Shown here: positions 1 through 11,925 of the stretch, piece by piece
How positions within the stretch are numbered: the stretch's first letter is position 1
Layout: each line of letters opens with the position of its first letter
Assembly: GCF_905220415.1 (NCBI RefSeq)
Contig: NC_059564.1
Location: forward strand, 5,654,501 to 5,718,500
Direction: 5' to 3'
DNA: 64,000 nucleotides
Origin: Colias croceus
Lineage: Eukaryota > Arthropoda > Insecta > Lepidoptera > Pieridae
Notes under the pieces: generated by a model
The model's input: only the letters and a program-made list of their open reading frames with translations
Database searches by the model: none
Told to the model about the DNA's origin: nothing
Program-made: the position numbers and the translations under genes

Positions 1-752
1 TATTTGTACCGATGCACACTAGTAAAAATAAAATAAATAAAATTAACTTATAACTAGTTACAATATACATGTGGTTTGTTGAGTGTCACCAAACACTTTT
101 CTTATAGGAGGACCATTTATTAACCTATCCGATGAACATCGTAGGATTGGCAAGTATTTCCAAACATTCATCTATGCCCACTGAAGTAGCCACATTAAAG
201 ATGTAGCAAGAATATCTATTACCGTAATATAGTTAATTAAATACCGAAAAATTGAGAATTGGACCTCACGATCAGTCATCACGCTAAGACCAATAGCAGT
301 GAAGCAATGCGGGTAAAACTGCGAAGCACAGTTTTTTCTATAATCATTTCAAACCCCATAAATATCATCATGTGAATATTTTTCAATTTACGCAATATTC
401 CATACCTAAATCGTTTCGATAACCGCCATTTTTAAGTCGGTTTATCACTCAAGCCTTTCATATGAGTATGAGTTTGTTCAAAAACTGCTGACCAAGGCAG
501 TTTGTATCATATAGCGATCGCGATATTGCTAAAAACAGTGGCTTTGATAAAATCAGGTCAAGTGCAAGCGCGTGTCAGACATAGTGATGTTATGTTTTCT
601 TAGTATTAGCGTATTATGAGCAATTCGTCTTTGGGAGAAGTGTAGGTATGCGCAAAACCGCTGAATCGATTTCGATGAAATTATTATTCATAGCGTTTAT
701 AAATTCCGTTTATTTTCATTAAAATATAATTATTACGTATTTTATGTTAAAA
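1..752. other. Intergenic, no gene seen
   Basis: AT-rich spacer without a convincing coding frame. A degraded piece of the Helitron-type family A repeat lies at about 285-345, recognisable from the block reading CACGCTAAGACCAA followed by GGGTAAAACTGCG. Nothing else is identified. Confidence 0.5.
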
Positions 753-946
753 CTAGCTGTGCCCTGCGGTTTTACACGCATTGCTCCGCTCCTGTTGGTC
801 TTAGCGTGATGATATACCTATAGCCTATAGCTTTTCTCGATAAATGGGCTATCTAACGCCGAAAAAATTTATCAAATCGGACCAATTCCTGTTCCTGAGA
901 TTAGCGGGTTCAAACAAACAAACAAATTCTGCAGCTTTATAATATT
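753..946 (-). mobile_element. Helitron-type repeat, family A
   Basis: Read on the minus strand this is a non-autonomous repeat of about 190 bp that ends in CTAG followed by T. It carries the family A blocks: TTATAAAGC near the 5' end, a run of TTTG units, a block reading AGATAGCCCATTTATCGAG, and a GC-rich end. Other copies in the window begin with TC after an A and end with CTAG before a T, which is the Helitron signature. No coding capacity is seen. Confidence 0.7.
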
Positions 947-1613
947 GAGTTTTAATTAAAAGGCAGTTCACTTTTAAACAAGAAAAGTTTAGCGCCGTTT
1001 CTCAGAAGCCTTCCGAACCGGTGGTTAAGTTACGTAATGTGATGTAAGACATAATACGCAATGCAGATTACTTATGGGCTTTAATTTATTTTGTAGCAAG
1101 TTAATTCCAATAAAATGAACCATTTTTACATTTACCAAATACCGCTGTGCGCTTACAATTTGCTAATAACATCTTCTTAAAAAACTCAATAGGTGTACCT
1201 TTTGTGTATTACCTATTTAGGGATGTATTCCTGGGGTATCCAACATATTATAGCCTGCAGATAGCCTATATTTCACAGATCTTTACAAAAATATAGACGT
1301 GTCTGTGCTTTGTAAAACGACGACATAGGTACATACCTACACCAGCAAACAAGGCTCGTAAGTCCACAGGCTCTCCTACATATCCTTAATAATATATTCT
1401 CCTTATGTTTACTCAAATAATAAGATGAACAGCATCCCAACACGCTTCCATCACGGAACTTGTGAAATTAGGATTCTAAATATAGTTCCGACGGTAGTTT
1501 ATAGTTTTACTGTGTTCTACATACACCGTTGTTGCCTTTGTCGAAACTGATACAAAACTGTTTGTACTACATAAATTAAAGACTAACGGATTTTAAACGC
1601 GATTTATTCATTA
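947..1613. other. Intergenic, no gene seen
   Basis: AT-rich spacer. No coding frame, RNA gene or clear repeat recognised. Confidence 0.4.
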
Positions 1614-1784
1614 CTAGCTTTCCGCCCGCGGCTTCACCCGCGTTTTCAAAGTAATACCCGCATAGTTCCCGTTCCCGTGGGATTTCCGGGATAAAACCTA
1701 TCCAATGTGTTAATCCAAGTTACCCTCTATATGTGTGCTAAAGTTCATTGTAATCGGTTCAGTACTATTTGCGTGAAGGAGTAA

Positions 1785-1816
<32 letters not shown>

Positions 1817-1852
1817 TCCTAACAAACTTTCGCATTTATAATATTAGTAGGA
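1614..1852 (-). mobile_element. Helitron-type repeat, family B, with CA microsatellite
   Basis: Minus-strand copy running from TCCTACTAATATTATAAA to CTAG, flanked by A on the 5' side and T on the 3' side. The inside has the family B blocks: GCGAAAGTTTG, CCGATTACAATGAA, a block resembling CCCGGAAATCCCACGGGAAC, and the GC-rich end CCGCGGGCGGAAAG. A pure CA/TG microsatellite at about 1789-1816 has expanded inside it. Confidence 0.75.
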
Positions 1853-2318
1853 TACCTAAGTACCATTTTCAATATGTACCTTACAAGAGAAAAAACCATA
1901 TTTAACTACAGTCTCTACAAAGATGTAACAACCAATTATGGTCAAGTCATTGAATTATACTATCAATGAACGCTGACCATGTTGGGTCTGCGTTGGTGTA
2001 CATAGCAAAATAATGTGCCAATATATGTATAATTTTACTTCCTACATAGTTATTATCTTTACTATTTGTAAAGACTGTTTGATTAAGCTAATCTCAACAA
2101 CTACTGATTTCAAATTGTAACATGTTTTTTGTGTTGGTTCGTCCATCTATTGTGGAAGGCTATAGGTTATATATACGGTGATAATAATATGACCGATCGC
2201 AGGTAGGTGTAACTGTCTATTATGAATAACACAGTATATTATCATAATTGACACAATAAACAGTAAAATCCATAATATTAAAACTAATAAAACACAAGTG
2301 TATCCGGCATATAGAAAA
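1853..2318. other. Intergenic, no gene seen
   Basis: AT-rich spacer; no coding frame or recognised repeat. Confidence 0.4.
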
Positions 2319-2818
2319 CTAGCTATTCCCTGCAGTTTTACCCATAGTGCTCCGCTCCTGTTATTTTGGTATTAACATGATGATATGCAGTGGTGGCTCA
2401 GTGGTGAGACCTCGGACTTCGAATCGATAAGTCCGGGGTTCGAGACCAGGCGAGCGCGCAGGAAATAAATTGATTTTTTCAATTTATCTGCGCATGTTGT
2501 AACATCACCACTGCTCGAACGGTGAAGGAAAACATCGTGAGGAAACCGACATGTCGAAGAATTAAAAAGTTCGACGACATGTGTCATCCGCCAACACGCA
2601 CTTGGCCAGCGTGGTGGATTATGGCCTGTACCCTCATAGGAGGCCCGTGTCCCAGCAGTGGGAACGTATATGGGCCGATGATGATGATGATGATGATGAT
2701 GATATATAGCGTATTGCCTTCCTCAATAAATAGGCTATCTATAACCGAAAGAATTTTTCGAATCGGATCAGTAGTTCGGAGCGGAGCCACGCGGGTGAAA
2801 CCGTGGAGCGCAGCTAGT
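2319..2818. mobile_element. Fold-back Helitron-type element (family A), split by a SINE
   Basis: The left end (2319 onward) is a family A 3' end in minus orientation, starting ACTAGCT. The sequence proceeds through the family A blocks in reverse. At about 2775 it switches to a family A 3' end in plus orientation, finishing AGCTAGT at 2818. The composite therefore has two 3' ends as inverted termini. A SINE occupies 2387-2703 in the middle. Confidence 0.65.
2387..2703 (+). mobile_element. tRNA-derived SINE with GAT tail
   Basis: About 315 bp. The head resembles a tRNA gene: an A-box-like TGGCTCAGTGG and a B-box-like GGTTCGAGACC about 35-40 bases later, so RNA polymerase III promotion is expected. 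The body (CGTGGTGGATTATGGCC and CCGTGTCCCAGCAGTGGG) resembles RTE-type LINE tails, as expected for a SINE mobilised by such a LINE. It ends in a (GAT)n tail. The motif TGATGATAT flanks it and is probably the target duplication, although it blends with the tail. A second copy lies at 45091-45396 on the minus strand. Confidence 0.85.
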
Positions 2819-5207
2819 AACCATATAAAGCTATACTTAGTTAAATTGTGCAAAAACCCAATATATAAAATGACGGAGAGAATTCCAAAAATATCACTTA
2901 TTTAATACATTATGTCATTTTTTAACCTTGTTCATCAATAGAAGGAAAACGTAAACATGATGATGTAAATGATCTTGAAATAGTTAATATAGTTTCTACG
3001 ATATGAGTTTAAGTTGAATTTATTAATTCTTGGAAAGATGTTACTTAAATATTGTGAATTTGCAAATAATTTTCAGTAACTAATGAAATTTTAGAAACTA
3101 GCTACCTTAGTAATTGCTAATTATATACCTCTTTCCATATAGAAATATAGTTCCACTTTTTATAATTGGGATACCTTTTATTTGGTGTCTAGAATCATAA
3201 TATGATATACCTACAATATTATTTCATAATTGATAAGGCAATTTATCTTCTAAACGTTTAATTGAATTACTAACGACCCTCACTCGATCGTAACACCTAA
3301 ATTTACTTTAGCCTTTTTAAAGTTCGTTTTTCTACAACTGGTGCTATTTAGAAATCTGATGTCATTATTATATGGGTTTATGTAGGCGCTAGCAAGGCCA
3401 TGACAAATTTAGTTATTGTTTAAACGAATTACTTGGAAAAATTAACTTTTACAACAATTTATGGCAATTTTATCACAATTACCTAAATGCAAGTAAAATG
3501 CGAAAGCTCCAATTATTTTTCAATTTGTATAATGTCAACAATAAAAATTATTTAATCGACAGGAAATCAATGAATGAGAAATGTACCAAAATTGTTTCCC
3601 ACGCCCAAAACTCCTAAACATAAAATAATGTCGTATTCAAGTTCCATACAGCTTTCGATCGATATATTTATACGAAATCCTGAAAGCTCCATACAAGATG
3701 GCGGGAATATAACCCGACCAAATGAAGTAGAACGGGAATAAGTGGAACGGCAACGCTAATGACCCGACCTAAATTTGGACGGGTTATACGTCTGATCAGA
3801 CAGATGTATGGATTCTTATTTCGTACTCGATTTATATAAAGATATGAACATTATTAATATCTCTACGCATTACTTTTGTCGTTATCTTCGTTTACTTACC
3901 GTTTCCGTAGTTGTTTGGGACTTTTAAAACCACAAAACACTTAATTTTTAACACAAGCACTCACACGCCCTTCAGTATGTAACAACATCACGAGAACACT
4001 GCGCCCTCTAGCGCAGAGTTAATTCGAAATATTCTTCACCTGACGCTAAGTTCACACTAGTGTTAATTGAATTTTGCTGGTTAATTATGACTCTGTTTAT
4101 AATATTGCGTGTATATCATTAAATTTGTGAGTAATAGATAAGGGAATGCGTACTCGGATATAATATGTTTTAATTCATGAAGCGCATAGCTTCATTTTAG
4201 CCGCATTTGCCACTTTAGAACTGAAGTATTGATTTTGTCCAACGCAGCTGATTCATTGTGGCCGTACGTAATCAAGAGAGCGAATTCGCGCAATTTTGTA
4301 ATACGAGAGAACGTCTGAGTCATCATTATTTTTGCTCTATTATATACAATAACATGCTAAACAGGTAGAATTTACTCGCATAGGTACATTAACCGCGAAT
4401 TAAAAATGCAGGCTAATTATTATTTTTTAACTACCTAGGTAGGTATTTTGTGTAATTTGTTTTATGCTTTTGACCTGACAAATAACAATAAGAAGGTGTC
4501 TAGGTAGTACATCGATCTAGTAAACTAGATGGATGTAGAAGAGATCGTTTTCACACAAAAATCAAATCGAACCTCTATCACCACTCACAAGGCACATCAC
4601 AAGGACTGAAGCCAAGTTCCTACTTTTAAATTGTGTCATAAATGTATTTTATATACCAACGAAATCCTACCTATGTACATCTGTATCTCTTTAACGAGGT
4701 AGGTACCTAGGTACCTATAAATGTTTCATTACGAACTTGATAGGTAGATGATACGATTTTGACTGTTAATGATAATTCAAATATCAGTATAATACATAAC
4801 ATGCCTATACGCTATACCCCGGTTATTAACGATACAAAATCATTCAAAATACTAAATTATTAGTACGATTTACGAAAACAATATCGTCAAATTTAATATT
4901 TCCTTCCTATTTGGTCGTACAAGCAGACTTGGCACGTATCTTGCTATGAGAATTCGGACAGGCGCATTAAATTAACAGCTTTATGAATGCGGATGTCTAC
5001 TGGATATACCGCCAGTAGGGAATAATATTATAGTGGCATTAAATTTTTGCAATGTTTCTAATAATTTGATGCTGGATCGATGGATGATGGATGATTTTAA
5101 CGTAGCTTTTTAGTCATATGCGGTATCGGTAGTTATAACTTCATAAATGCGTGTGTTTACAAAATAAAACTTTTAACAAAAAACAATATATTTTTACATT
5201 ATAAAAA
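2819..5207. other. Intergenic, no gene seen
   Basis: 2.4 kb of AT-rich sequence with no open frame of note. A slightly more GC-rich patch at about 3600-4030 could be the 5' region of a gene or an old repeat, but I see no exon there. Confidence 0.4.
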
Positions 5208-6056
5208 TCATCCATAAAACGTAGTATGAGTCAATTTCAAAACCCAAGTAGCGAAATACGAAACATTTGTAAATATTGCTAATTTAACTTCACAATCACG
5301 CGGCTTGAGAGCCAGCACACCCGCCAACTTATCCCCTGTGTACAAAGGTCCGAATTCATGTACAAAACAATCTTCATAATCAGACATGTCTACACATATT
5401 AAGCTCTCATCTATTTGTACACCAAAGCTCTCATAACATCGGCTGTTGGGCGCGAATTTCAATTCAAAACTATCGAAATCATTTATCAAATAAATGCGCC
5501 TGTCCATTGTAGACACAGTTTTCCAAATGCTCGCATCAAAATGCAAAACCTGCCTTTCGTCGAACGTGGACGAGCGTAACGTGGTAGGTAATTCTATATT
5601 GAATTTAGCAACTGCTATATCATACATGGGCATCGTGTTATTCGGGTTAAATTTTTCGTGTATCCTCCAATACAGAATTGGGTATGACGCACTGATATTT
5701 CTCGCGAAGTCGTGGAGTAAGAGCACTCTATGCGTCGCGCCCTTTTTTCTGCAATGCGCAGAAGTTACGATCCATTTTACGAGGACGACGCTTGCGAAAC
5801 AGGCGAATGACCATTGCGAGGACGTATTCCTGGCGATAGCAGCCACGTATGGATACCTTTCTGCTATAGACACACTGCTATTATCATTTAGAGAGATAAC
5901 AGCTATGGATTTAGCGACATGGTACACTCCTGCGCCGGGCAAGTAGTCCCGTTTTCTCTCTTCCACGGTTATTTCTGTTGCAAATTTGACCATGACGCAC
6001 ACAGCCATGATGGCAACTAATACGATTGCTGTTAAGATAATACATGCTGCTTTCAT
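5208..6056 (-). CDS. Trypsin-like serine protease homolog, catalytic serine lost
   Basis: Single-exon gene for 282 residues. Residues about 4-24 are strongly hydrophobic: a signal peptide or a signal anchor. The rest is a chymotrypsin-fold (S1) domain. The histidine motif WIVTSAHC puts the catalytic His at 101, and the aspartate motif YDIAVAKF puts Asp at 146. The serine motif is altered: where active enzymes read GDSGGP, this reads VHEFGP (residues 232-237), so the nucleophile position is Glu234. The oxyanion glycine and the Asp before the serine are also gone. The usual activation site (R/K before IVGG) is not seen either. It should therefore be a non-catalytic homolog, secreted or membrane-anchored, perhaps binding a partner. 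Cysteines at 86, 102, 207, 221, 230 and 255 suggest disulfides. The start is the first ATG before the hydrophobic segment. The lack of introns is unusual for this family and could mean retrocopy origin. Confidence 0.8.
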   Translation of the reverse strand: MKAACIILTAIVLVAIMAVCVMVKFATEITVEERKRDYLPGAGVYHVAKSIAVISLNDNSSVSIAERYPYVAAIARNTSSQWSFACFASVVLVKWIVTSAHCRKKGATHRVLLLHDFARNISASYPILYWRIHEKFNPNNTMPMYDIAVAKFNIELPTTLRSSTFDERQVLHFDASIWKTVSTMDRRIYLINDFDSFELKFAPNSRCYESFGVQIDESLICVDMSDYEDCFVHEFGPLYTGDKLAGVLALKPRDCEVKLAIFTNVSYFATWVLKLTHTTFYG

Positions 6057-7414
6057 GTTTTTGGAATGGTTTTATGCAAAATCCAAGTTGTACATTTCAT
6101 GTGGTTGTCATATTTGTGGCAATGGTAATTTGGCATTGATTAGAAATTGCTCTATCTCTATGGTAAGGTTACACTTGGTTACATTCAAACTCAAAACTCA
6201 AACATTTATTTATTTTATTCAATTAGACTTAAGTATTAAAAAAAACTATTAACAGTATAGGTAATTGGCTACGCCTTTGAAATCATTTGAACCTCACACT
6301 TTTTATGGTGCTTCTAATCTCATTAACTAAACATTATTTTTCAGTAAATTCCGGAAAAATTACGTAGGTATGTTACAACAAAATATTTTTAAGTTGTCTG
6401 TAGTACAATGGACCAAACGTCCTATATTAAGATTTCAATCTGAATCATATCTGCTAAAGATAAGTGAATTCTCTTATATGTATTGATTATTTCAAAAATG
6501 CAAATACAATTCAATCCTCGGCCAAAGTATGGTATGTGTCACACAGTCACATGACAACCAAACTTAGGGCTGTGAGAGCTTTGCAAAATATTGACCTCTC
6601 CATTGATTTGCTAAGTGACTATCGGCTTATCGACATTGCTTTAAGGTACTGGAAGAGACTAACATAAATTATTTATGTAATTAGCTGGAATGAAAATACG
6701 CGTATCTACAGAATATAAGTACCTACCTATAGAACTATACTACACGTGTGTTCAATAAAGGTTTTGGTCTTTTGCTGTGTTGATAAAATTTTTGTTTAGC
6801 ATGATAACATGTTCAAAATTGACAATTTTAATATTGTATTTCTAAGACGTGACGTTTCTCACTAAATTTTGAATTGTTTTTGTTATTATTTTTATTAAAA
6901 AAAGACGTATAAAAGTGCGTCTGTTCATTGAACAGATTTAGGTAGGTACCAAGGATAATAATTTACGAGAAGTAACTAAATAATAGTCATAAAGCAGAAA
7001 CAAAAAAAAATAATTCAGGATTACATTATGAAGTGTAACAGTTACCATATTTTGGCTCTTCCAGTACTCTACATCAACAACAAAAGAAAGGGATTGACTG
7101 TACATATTTGTAAAGATTTGTTCACCACGCTACGTCGACGAGGGCCCCAACTCCTAAATGATATTTATGACAACCACGACTATGTTACATGGTGCGTGGA
7201 TTCTTTTAGACGATTACTTCAATGGGGGACTGAATGTTATTCATATTTGTGAAAATTTACAGTTTTGTTTTTGAAATGTGCAATTTTGTATCCTTCGGTG
7301 ACCACACTCCCTAAGTGTTCAAATAAATAGCGTGTAGCATATTCTAATGAATAATTAACTTTTAAATTAGTTTTAGCACTTTTCAGTTCATCGTTACAAA
7401 TCTATACTATAATA
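6057..7414. other. Intergenic; LINE tail remnant
   Basis: No gene seen. A short minus-strand LINE 3' tail lies at about 6187-6232 (on the minus strand it reads TTGAATAAATGTTTGAGTTT). The same tail recurs at about 7990-8012, 16853-16892 and, on the plus strand, 38668-38702. The rest is unassigned AT-rich sequence. Confidence 0.45.
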
Positions 7415-7619
7415 TCTATACTAATATTATAAAGCTGAAGAGTTTGTTTGTTTGTTTGAACGCGCTAATCTCGGGAACTACTAGTCCGATTTGAAAAATT
7501 CTTTCGGTGTTAGATAGCCCATTTATCGAGGAAGGCTCTAGAGTCTAGGATATAATATAACATCATGCTAAGACCAACAGGAGCGGAGCCACGCGGGTGA
7601 AACTGCGGAGCGCAGCTAG
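7415..7619 (+). mobile_element. Helitron-type repeat, family A, full length
   Basis: A clean full-length copy of 205 bp that starts TCTATACTAATATTATAAA directly after an A and ends GCGCAGCTAG directly before a T. A GC-rich stretch precedes the CTAG. This is the best reference copy for family A in the window. Confidence 0.8.
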
Positions 7620-8009
7620 TTATCATATAAAAAAATCATATCTTTTCTACTTGTCTAAAAACGTTTTTCAATATTTCTCTTATAGTAAGAAGTGGGTAGG
7701 TAGGTAAGAAAATACAATGTTTCGCGAAAATCAAAGTTAATCAACCCTCCGCGAATAAAACTATTTTATATAAATTATATTATCTGCAGAACAATAAAAA
7801 CAAGTTACGATTGGGGTTGCTATCTCTATCTGTTTCGATATTTTTGGGGAGATAACTGTGCGAAACTAACTTGGCAAAAGTTGTTTTTCTGTAGAATTGT
7901 TTTACTTTTAAGCACTGAATATAAATTTAAACTTTAAGTTTTTTTTAGGTTCAAACACTATTTTTCCATGTTTGTCTTCCAAATTGTTCAAACTCAAACA
8001 TTTATTTAT

Positions 8010-8445
8010 TCAAAAAAAAAATGTGTGCGTGTAGGTACTAGTGTACACACGTAATAAGTGAAACTTCTTTATGACCTTATTTTTCAAAAAATAATTTACT
8101 ATAATATAGTATTTAGTAAAGTTACTTTACAGAAATACATCGAATCACGCGTGGTAGGGATAAGAAAAAGATGGCGCGTAACGGAAAAATGTCACGCGCA
8201 ACGAAAATATGTTACACTAAATTTTTTTCCAACCCTGATAAAGAAGTTTCACTTCAATCATACTTCTTCTAGAAGCACTTTAGAATCGTCATTAGGTACT
8301 TACCTACATATTTTTTTTACGTTTACCTACCACCGATTCGGAAAGCAGTGTGTTGCATAATAAATTATTTTTTGAAAAATAAGGTCATAAAGAAGTTTCA
8401 CTTCTTACGTGTGTACACTAGTACACGCACACTTTTTTCTTTTAC
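8010..8445. mobile_element. MITE with about 80-bp terminal inverted repeats (M1 family)
   Basis: Left arm about 8019-8096 and right arm about 8364-8442 are near-perfect reverse complements (GTACTAGTGTACACACGTA, then AGTGAAACTTCTTTATGACC). The middle contains ATCACGCGTGGTAGGGATAA and GTCACGCG-type blocks and the motif AAGAAGTTTCACTTC. Related partial copies lie at 9185-9560, 33963-34180 and 56788-56996. No coding capacity. Confidence 0.7.
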
Positions 8446-9184
8446 TTTTAGTATCATGTTTGTAGGTACTCCGTATTCTGTGATAAAGTACATAGGTACC
8501 TATAGCGTGAATGGAAATTAACTCTAATTGTAAATAGAGCACGTCTATATTTAAATATGTACTTATGTTTTCGTCTAAAGTGGATTAATGAACTCTATAT
8601 CTTATCATCTAACAACCCCCACTAAAAATAAACAAAATTATAATTTTTTAACTGATTTATCTTACTAAACCCATTAAGAATTTCCACTTCATATTTCACC
8701 GCTATTTGGCTGTGATTGCTGTTAATTCATTAGTGCGATGTAACAGGGGTGGTTATAGTTATGAATAATATTTTTATTACTGTAGGGGAGGATCCCGGTT
8801 TGCGATTTTCGTGACGATTTATGAAATACTTTGGGGATGTGATTGGCTAGAATTAAGTAGACGTGTTTCTTGTGTTTTATTTTTGGTAAATACAACACAA
8901 GAAATACGTCATAGCTCTACGATATTAAATTACTGTAGAGTAAATAAATAAGGCCTTCTTGGAATAAGAAATACGTATGTGGAAATACATGATTTTAGCT
9001 GTTATCTCGACATTACAAACAATTTAAAACGAACGGGTCACAGGTAGACTGAGACTGTTAACCTGTACGCGAAAATGTAGTTTATTTTCTTAAACTTGGT
9101 CCAAATTAAAATCTATCCTTTTTGTTTTTTATAATAGATAATATGATGTAAGTACCTAGCTTATCAGTACTAAGTATAATAAAA
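8446..9184. other. Intergenic, no gene seen
   Basis: AT-rich spacer without a recognised feature. Confidence 0.4.
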
Positions 9185-9560
9185 AAATGTGTGCGTGTAC
9201 TAGGGTACACACGTAAGAAGTGAAACTTCTTTATGACCCTATTTTTCAAAAAAATAATCCTACTAATATTATAAATGCGAAAGTTTGTATGGATGTATGG
9301 ATGTATGGATGAATGGATGTATGGATGTTTGTTACTCTTTCACGTAAAAACTACTGAACCGATTACAATGAAATTTAGCACACATATAGAGGGTAACTTG
9401 GATTAACACATAGGATAGTTTTTATCCCGGAAATCCCTCGGGAACGGGAACTATGCGGGTTTTCCTTTGCAAACGCGGGCGAAGCCGCGGGCGGAAATCT
9501 AGTTTATTATATAGGTAGGTATGCAACTTTACTTAAATACGTCGAATCACGCGTGGTAAG
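9185..9560 (+). mobile_element. M1-family MITE interrupted by a Helitron-type repeat
   Basis: The M1 left end (GTGCGTGTACTAG, then AAGTGAAACTTCTTTATGACC) lies at 9189-9257. It resumes at 9503 with the internal M1 block TCGAATCACGCGTGGTA. The interruption, 9258-9502, is a family B Helitron-type element, so the MITE is older. Confidence 0.65.
9258..9502 (+). mobile_element. Helitron-type repeat, family B, full length
   Basis: Starts TCCTACTAATATTATAAA after an A and ends GGAAATCTAG before a T. An internal array of TGGATGTA-like units lies at about 9288-9330. It is inserted into an M1 MITE, so its borders are set by both the Helitron signature and the interrupted host repeat. Confidence 0.8.
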
Positions 9561-9779
9561 GTAAAATTTTTAATAAATCTAAGTTTTAATCAACTCAAAA
9601 TTAAACCGCCAAAATATTCTATGCAGAATTGCAGATAGACTGAAAAAGCTACATAGAATTGCAGATAGAATAATTTCTCTACTAAAATGATTTTAAATAT
9701 TATGCAAAAATCTCTGTAACATCACTTTAGACTGCCACAAACAAACACAAATGGTGTTATGCACTTTACGTAATGAATA

Positions 9780-10520
9780 ACATGTTGTGTAACATATCTT
9801 ATTATGGGAACAAAAAAACAAATTGAGAAGCTTGAAAAACAGCAAAACATAGAAGTGTCAATTAAGGGTACGGTCCTGCAACGTGTTAATGAAGCCCGCA
9901 ATCTAGGAATTATATTTGACGAAGGTTTGAGGTTTGAAAAGCATGTGAACAAAACAATTTCAAATTGTTTTTATCGTCTTAAGGTCCTATATCGTCTGAA
10001 GCGTTATATAAATTCTGAAGTAAAGGTCAGATTATGTGAAACATTAATTCTCTCAAAATTTGATTATGGAGATACTGTATACGGTCCTCGTTTACTTAAA
10101 AGAACTAAGAATGCTATTCAGCGGGTTCAAAATGCATGTGCTCGATTTTGCTGGAACATACCTTCTAGGCATCATATATCACCTTATCTTAATAAAGCCA
10201 AAATATTAAACATGGAAAATCGACGGCACATGCATTTTGCCACCTTACTATTTGGGATAGTAAAGTCTACTAAACCTGAGTATCTCCATGATAAAATAAT
10301 TTGGGGGCGTAATATAAACAGCAGATATAATACTAGGGCAACTCCGTACATAATGTATTTTCAAAAATTTCATACAAACGCATTCAGAGGCAGTTTTAAG
10401 TACAATGCAACTAAATGTTGGAACAACCTGCCTCCGCCTTATCGCAACATTCAATCTGTGACTAATTTTAAAAATAAATATAAAAATTATCTAATCGTAA
10501 GGCAGGTAGGCCAGCTTTAG
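9780..10520 (+). pseudogene. LINE reverse transcriptase C-terminal fragment (5'-truncated)
   Basis: One open frame of 238 codons from 9804 matches the C-terminal (thumb and downstream) part of a Jockey-type non-LTR reverse transcriptase. The typical block NLGIIFDEGLRFEKHV is followed by a Cys/Arg-rich helical stretch with LCETLILSKFDYGDTVYGP and later CWNNLPPPYR. The palm domain with its YxDD catalytic box, the endonuclease and ORF1 are all absent, so this is a dead 5'-truncated copy. It would not make an active enzyme. Downstream, 10521 to about 10984 has the look of a LINE 3' UTR, and a TTC-rich simple repeat follows at 10987-11019. It could be mistaken for a host gene because the frame is long and clean, which suggests a fairly recent insertion. 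Confidence 0.8.
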
Positions 10521-11019
10521 TTGCATGGTAACTAAATATGTTTCGCATTGTTTGATCTCCTTACAACCTAGTCAATATATATGTAGTAAAGTTACTATAA
10601 TTCTATAATATACAAATTATAATGTAATTATGTATATTGTATATTTATGTAATATGTTTTCTTTTTTTAAATATATTAATTATTTATGTATACCTTTTGC
10701 TTTCTCAAAACTATATACTTAAATATATTATGTAAAAAATTTACACTGTGCCTTTGACTGTCGAGGAGGGCCCACTGAAAACCGGTGCTGCGATGCCTCT
10801 GCATCACAGAATATCACCGAGTGGTTTCCTTTTTATTTAATGTTTGATGCTGCACAGACCCTATGTGTTTTAGGTTTAATTATTAGTATTTAATATAATT
10901 TTCTGTTTTCTTCGCATCCAAACTTTATTGTATCTTACTATTCTCAATTTTTTTTCCTGTGTGGCAAGACATTAAAATAAATGTATTTTCTTCTTCTTTC
11001 TTCTTTCTTCTTCTTCTTA
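10521..11019 (+). repeat. LINE 3' UTR and TTC-rich microsatellite
   Basis: Follows the reverse transcriptase frame directly. It includes the block GAGGGCCCACTGAAAACCGG and an AATAAATG just before a TTC/TTTC simple repeat at 10987-11019, which I take as the end of the retrotransposon copy. Confidence 0.55.
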
Positions 11020-11925
11020 ATCCGGTTATGCTCGGATTTTCTGCTGCTAATATGAAAATACGAAGATTAATTTTGTTTATGGTTTATGTAGAAAATAAGT
11101 TGGTGGTGTTATTACCTATGTTCTTTATTTTACAGCATACCTATGTAGGTAAATAAATAACTAATTCATGATTCTTTATTTATTAGGTATAAACATTTAG
11201 GTAATATGGTATAAAGATGTTACATTTGTAATACTAATAATAATATGTATATCTTTATTTCAATACATTCTATTTTTTAAATATTGGCGCGCTTTTCACC
11301 ATAAATTATAGATATTATGTCAAATGTCAAATTTTAAGAGTTGCCGAAACTAAACTTTAATTGAAGCTAAGTAGGTAGTAGGTAGGTACCTATGTTGTAA
11401 AATATCGTAAATAACAATAGAGGAAGATTATACTGTGATTGTCTTGACTTGTTTTCAGGTAGGTACTTACCTAAAGTTTTTGTAATAGTACCTATAACCC
11501 ATTGACCACCGAGCGGCCCAATGAGACCACGATCCACGACACAATATAGATTTTCTATTGTGTCTGTGATTCCGGGGGCTGAGGCATAGGTAAGTATTAA
11601 CATGTGATGTGTTGATAAACTCGATACCTACCTAGAAGTTTATTTCTTACCGTTGAAGTATAAATCCTGTCATAACTTTTCGTCTGTAATAAGTAAATTG
11701 AATAATAGTGAATTTGAATAGTAATAGCTGTGGACAGTTGCAGTGGTTTTATCCGCCGCGTGAAACCGCGGGGCACAGCTAGTATTTCTATATGTAACAG
11801 ACACAAGAAATGCGACTCATCCCGAACCCCACATATAAATCAAAGTTACATTTAGTTTTATCTGCCATCATCCCTCTATTGGAAATAAATTGAGATACAT
11901 TACACAAGTTTACAAAATATTGATA
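11020..11925. other. Intergenic; small Helitron 3'-end remnant
   Basis: No gene. A family A 3' terminus in plus orientation lies at about 11750-11783 (GTGAAACCGCGGGGCACAGC, then TAGT) without the rest of the element. Confidence 0.45.

Noticed and set aside
2387..2470. Functional tRNA gene
   Set aside because: A- and B-box-like motifs are present but there is no cloverleaf closure, and the sequence is the head of a SINE also found at 45091-45396.
2522..2905. 127-codon frame with a run of Met residues
   Set aside because: The Met run is the GAT tail of the SINE read in another frame; the rest is Helitron sequence.
9804..10520. Host gene of 238 codons
   Set aside because: The sequence matches the C-terminal part of a non-LTR reverse transcriptase, lacks the catalytic palm and is followed by a LINE-like 3' UTR and simple repeat.
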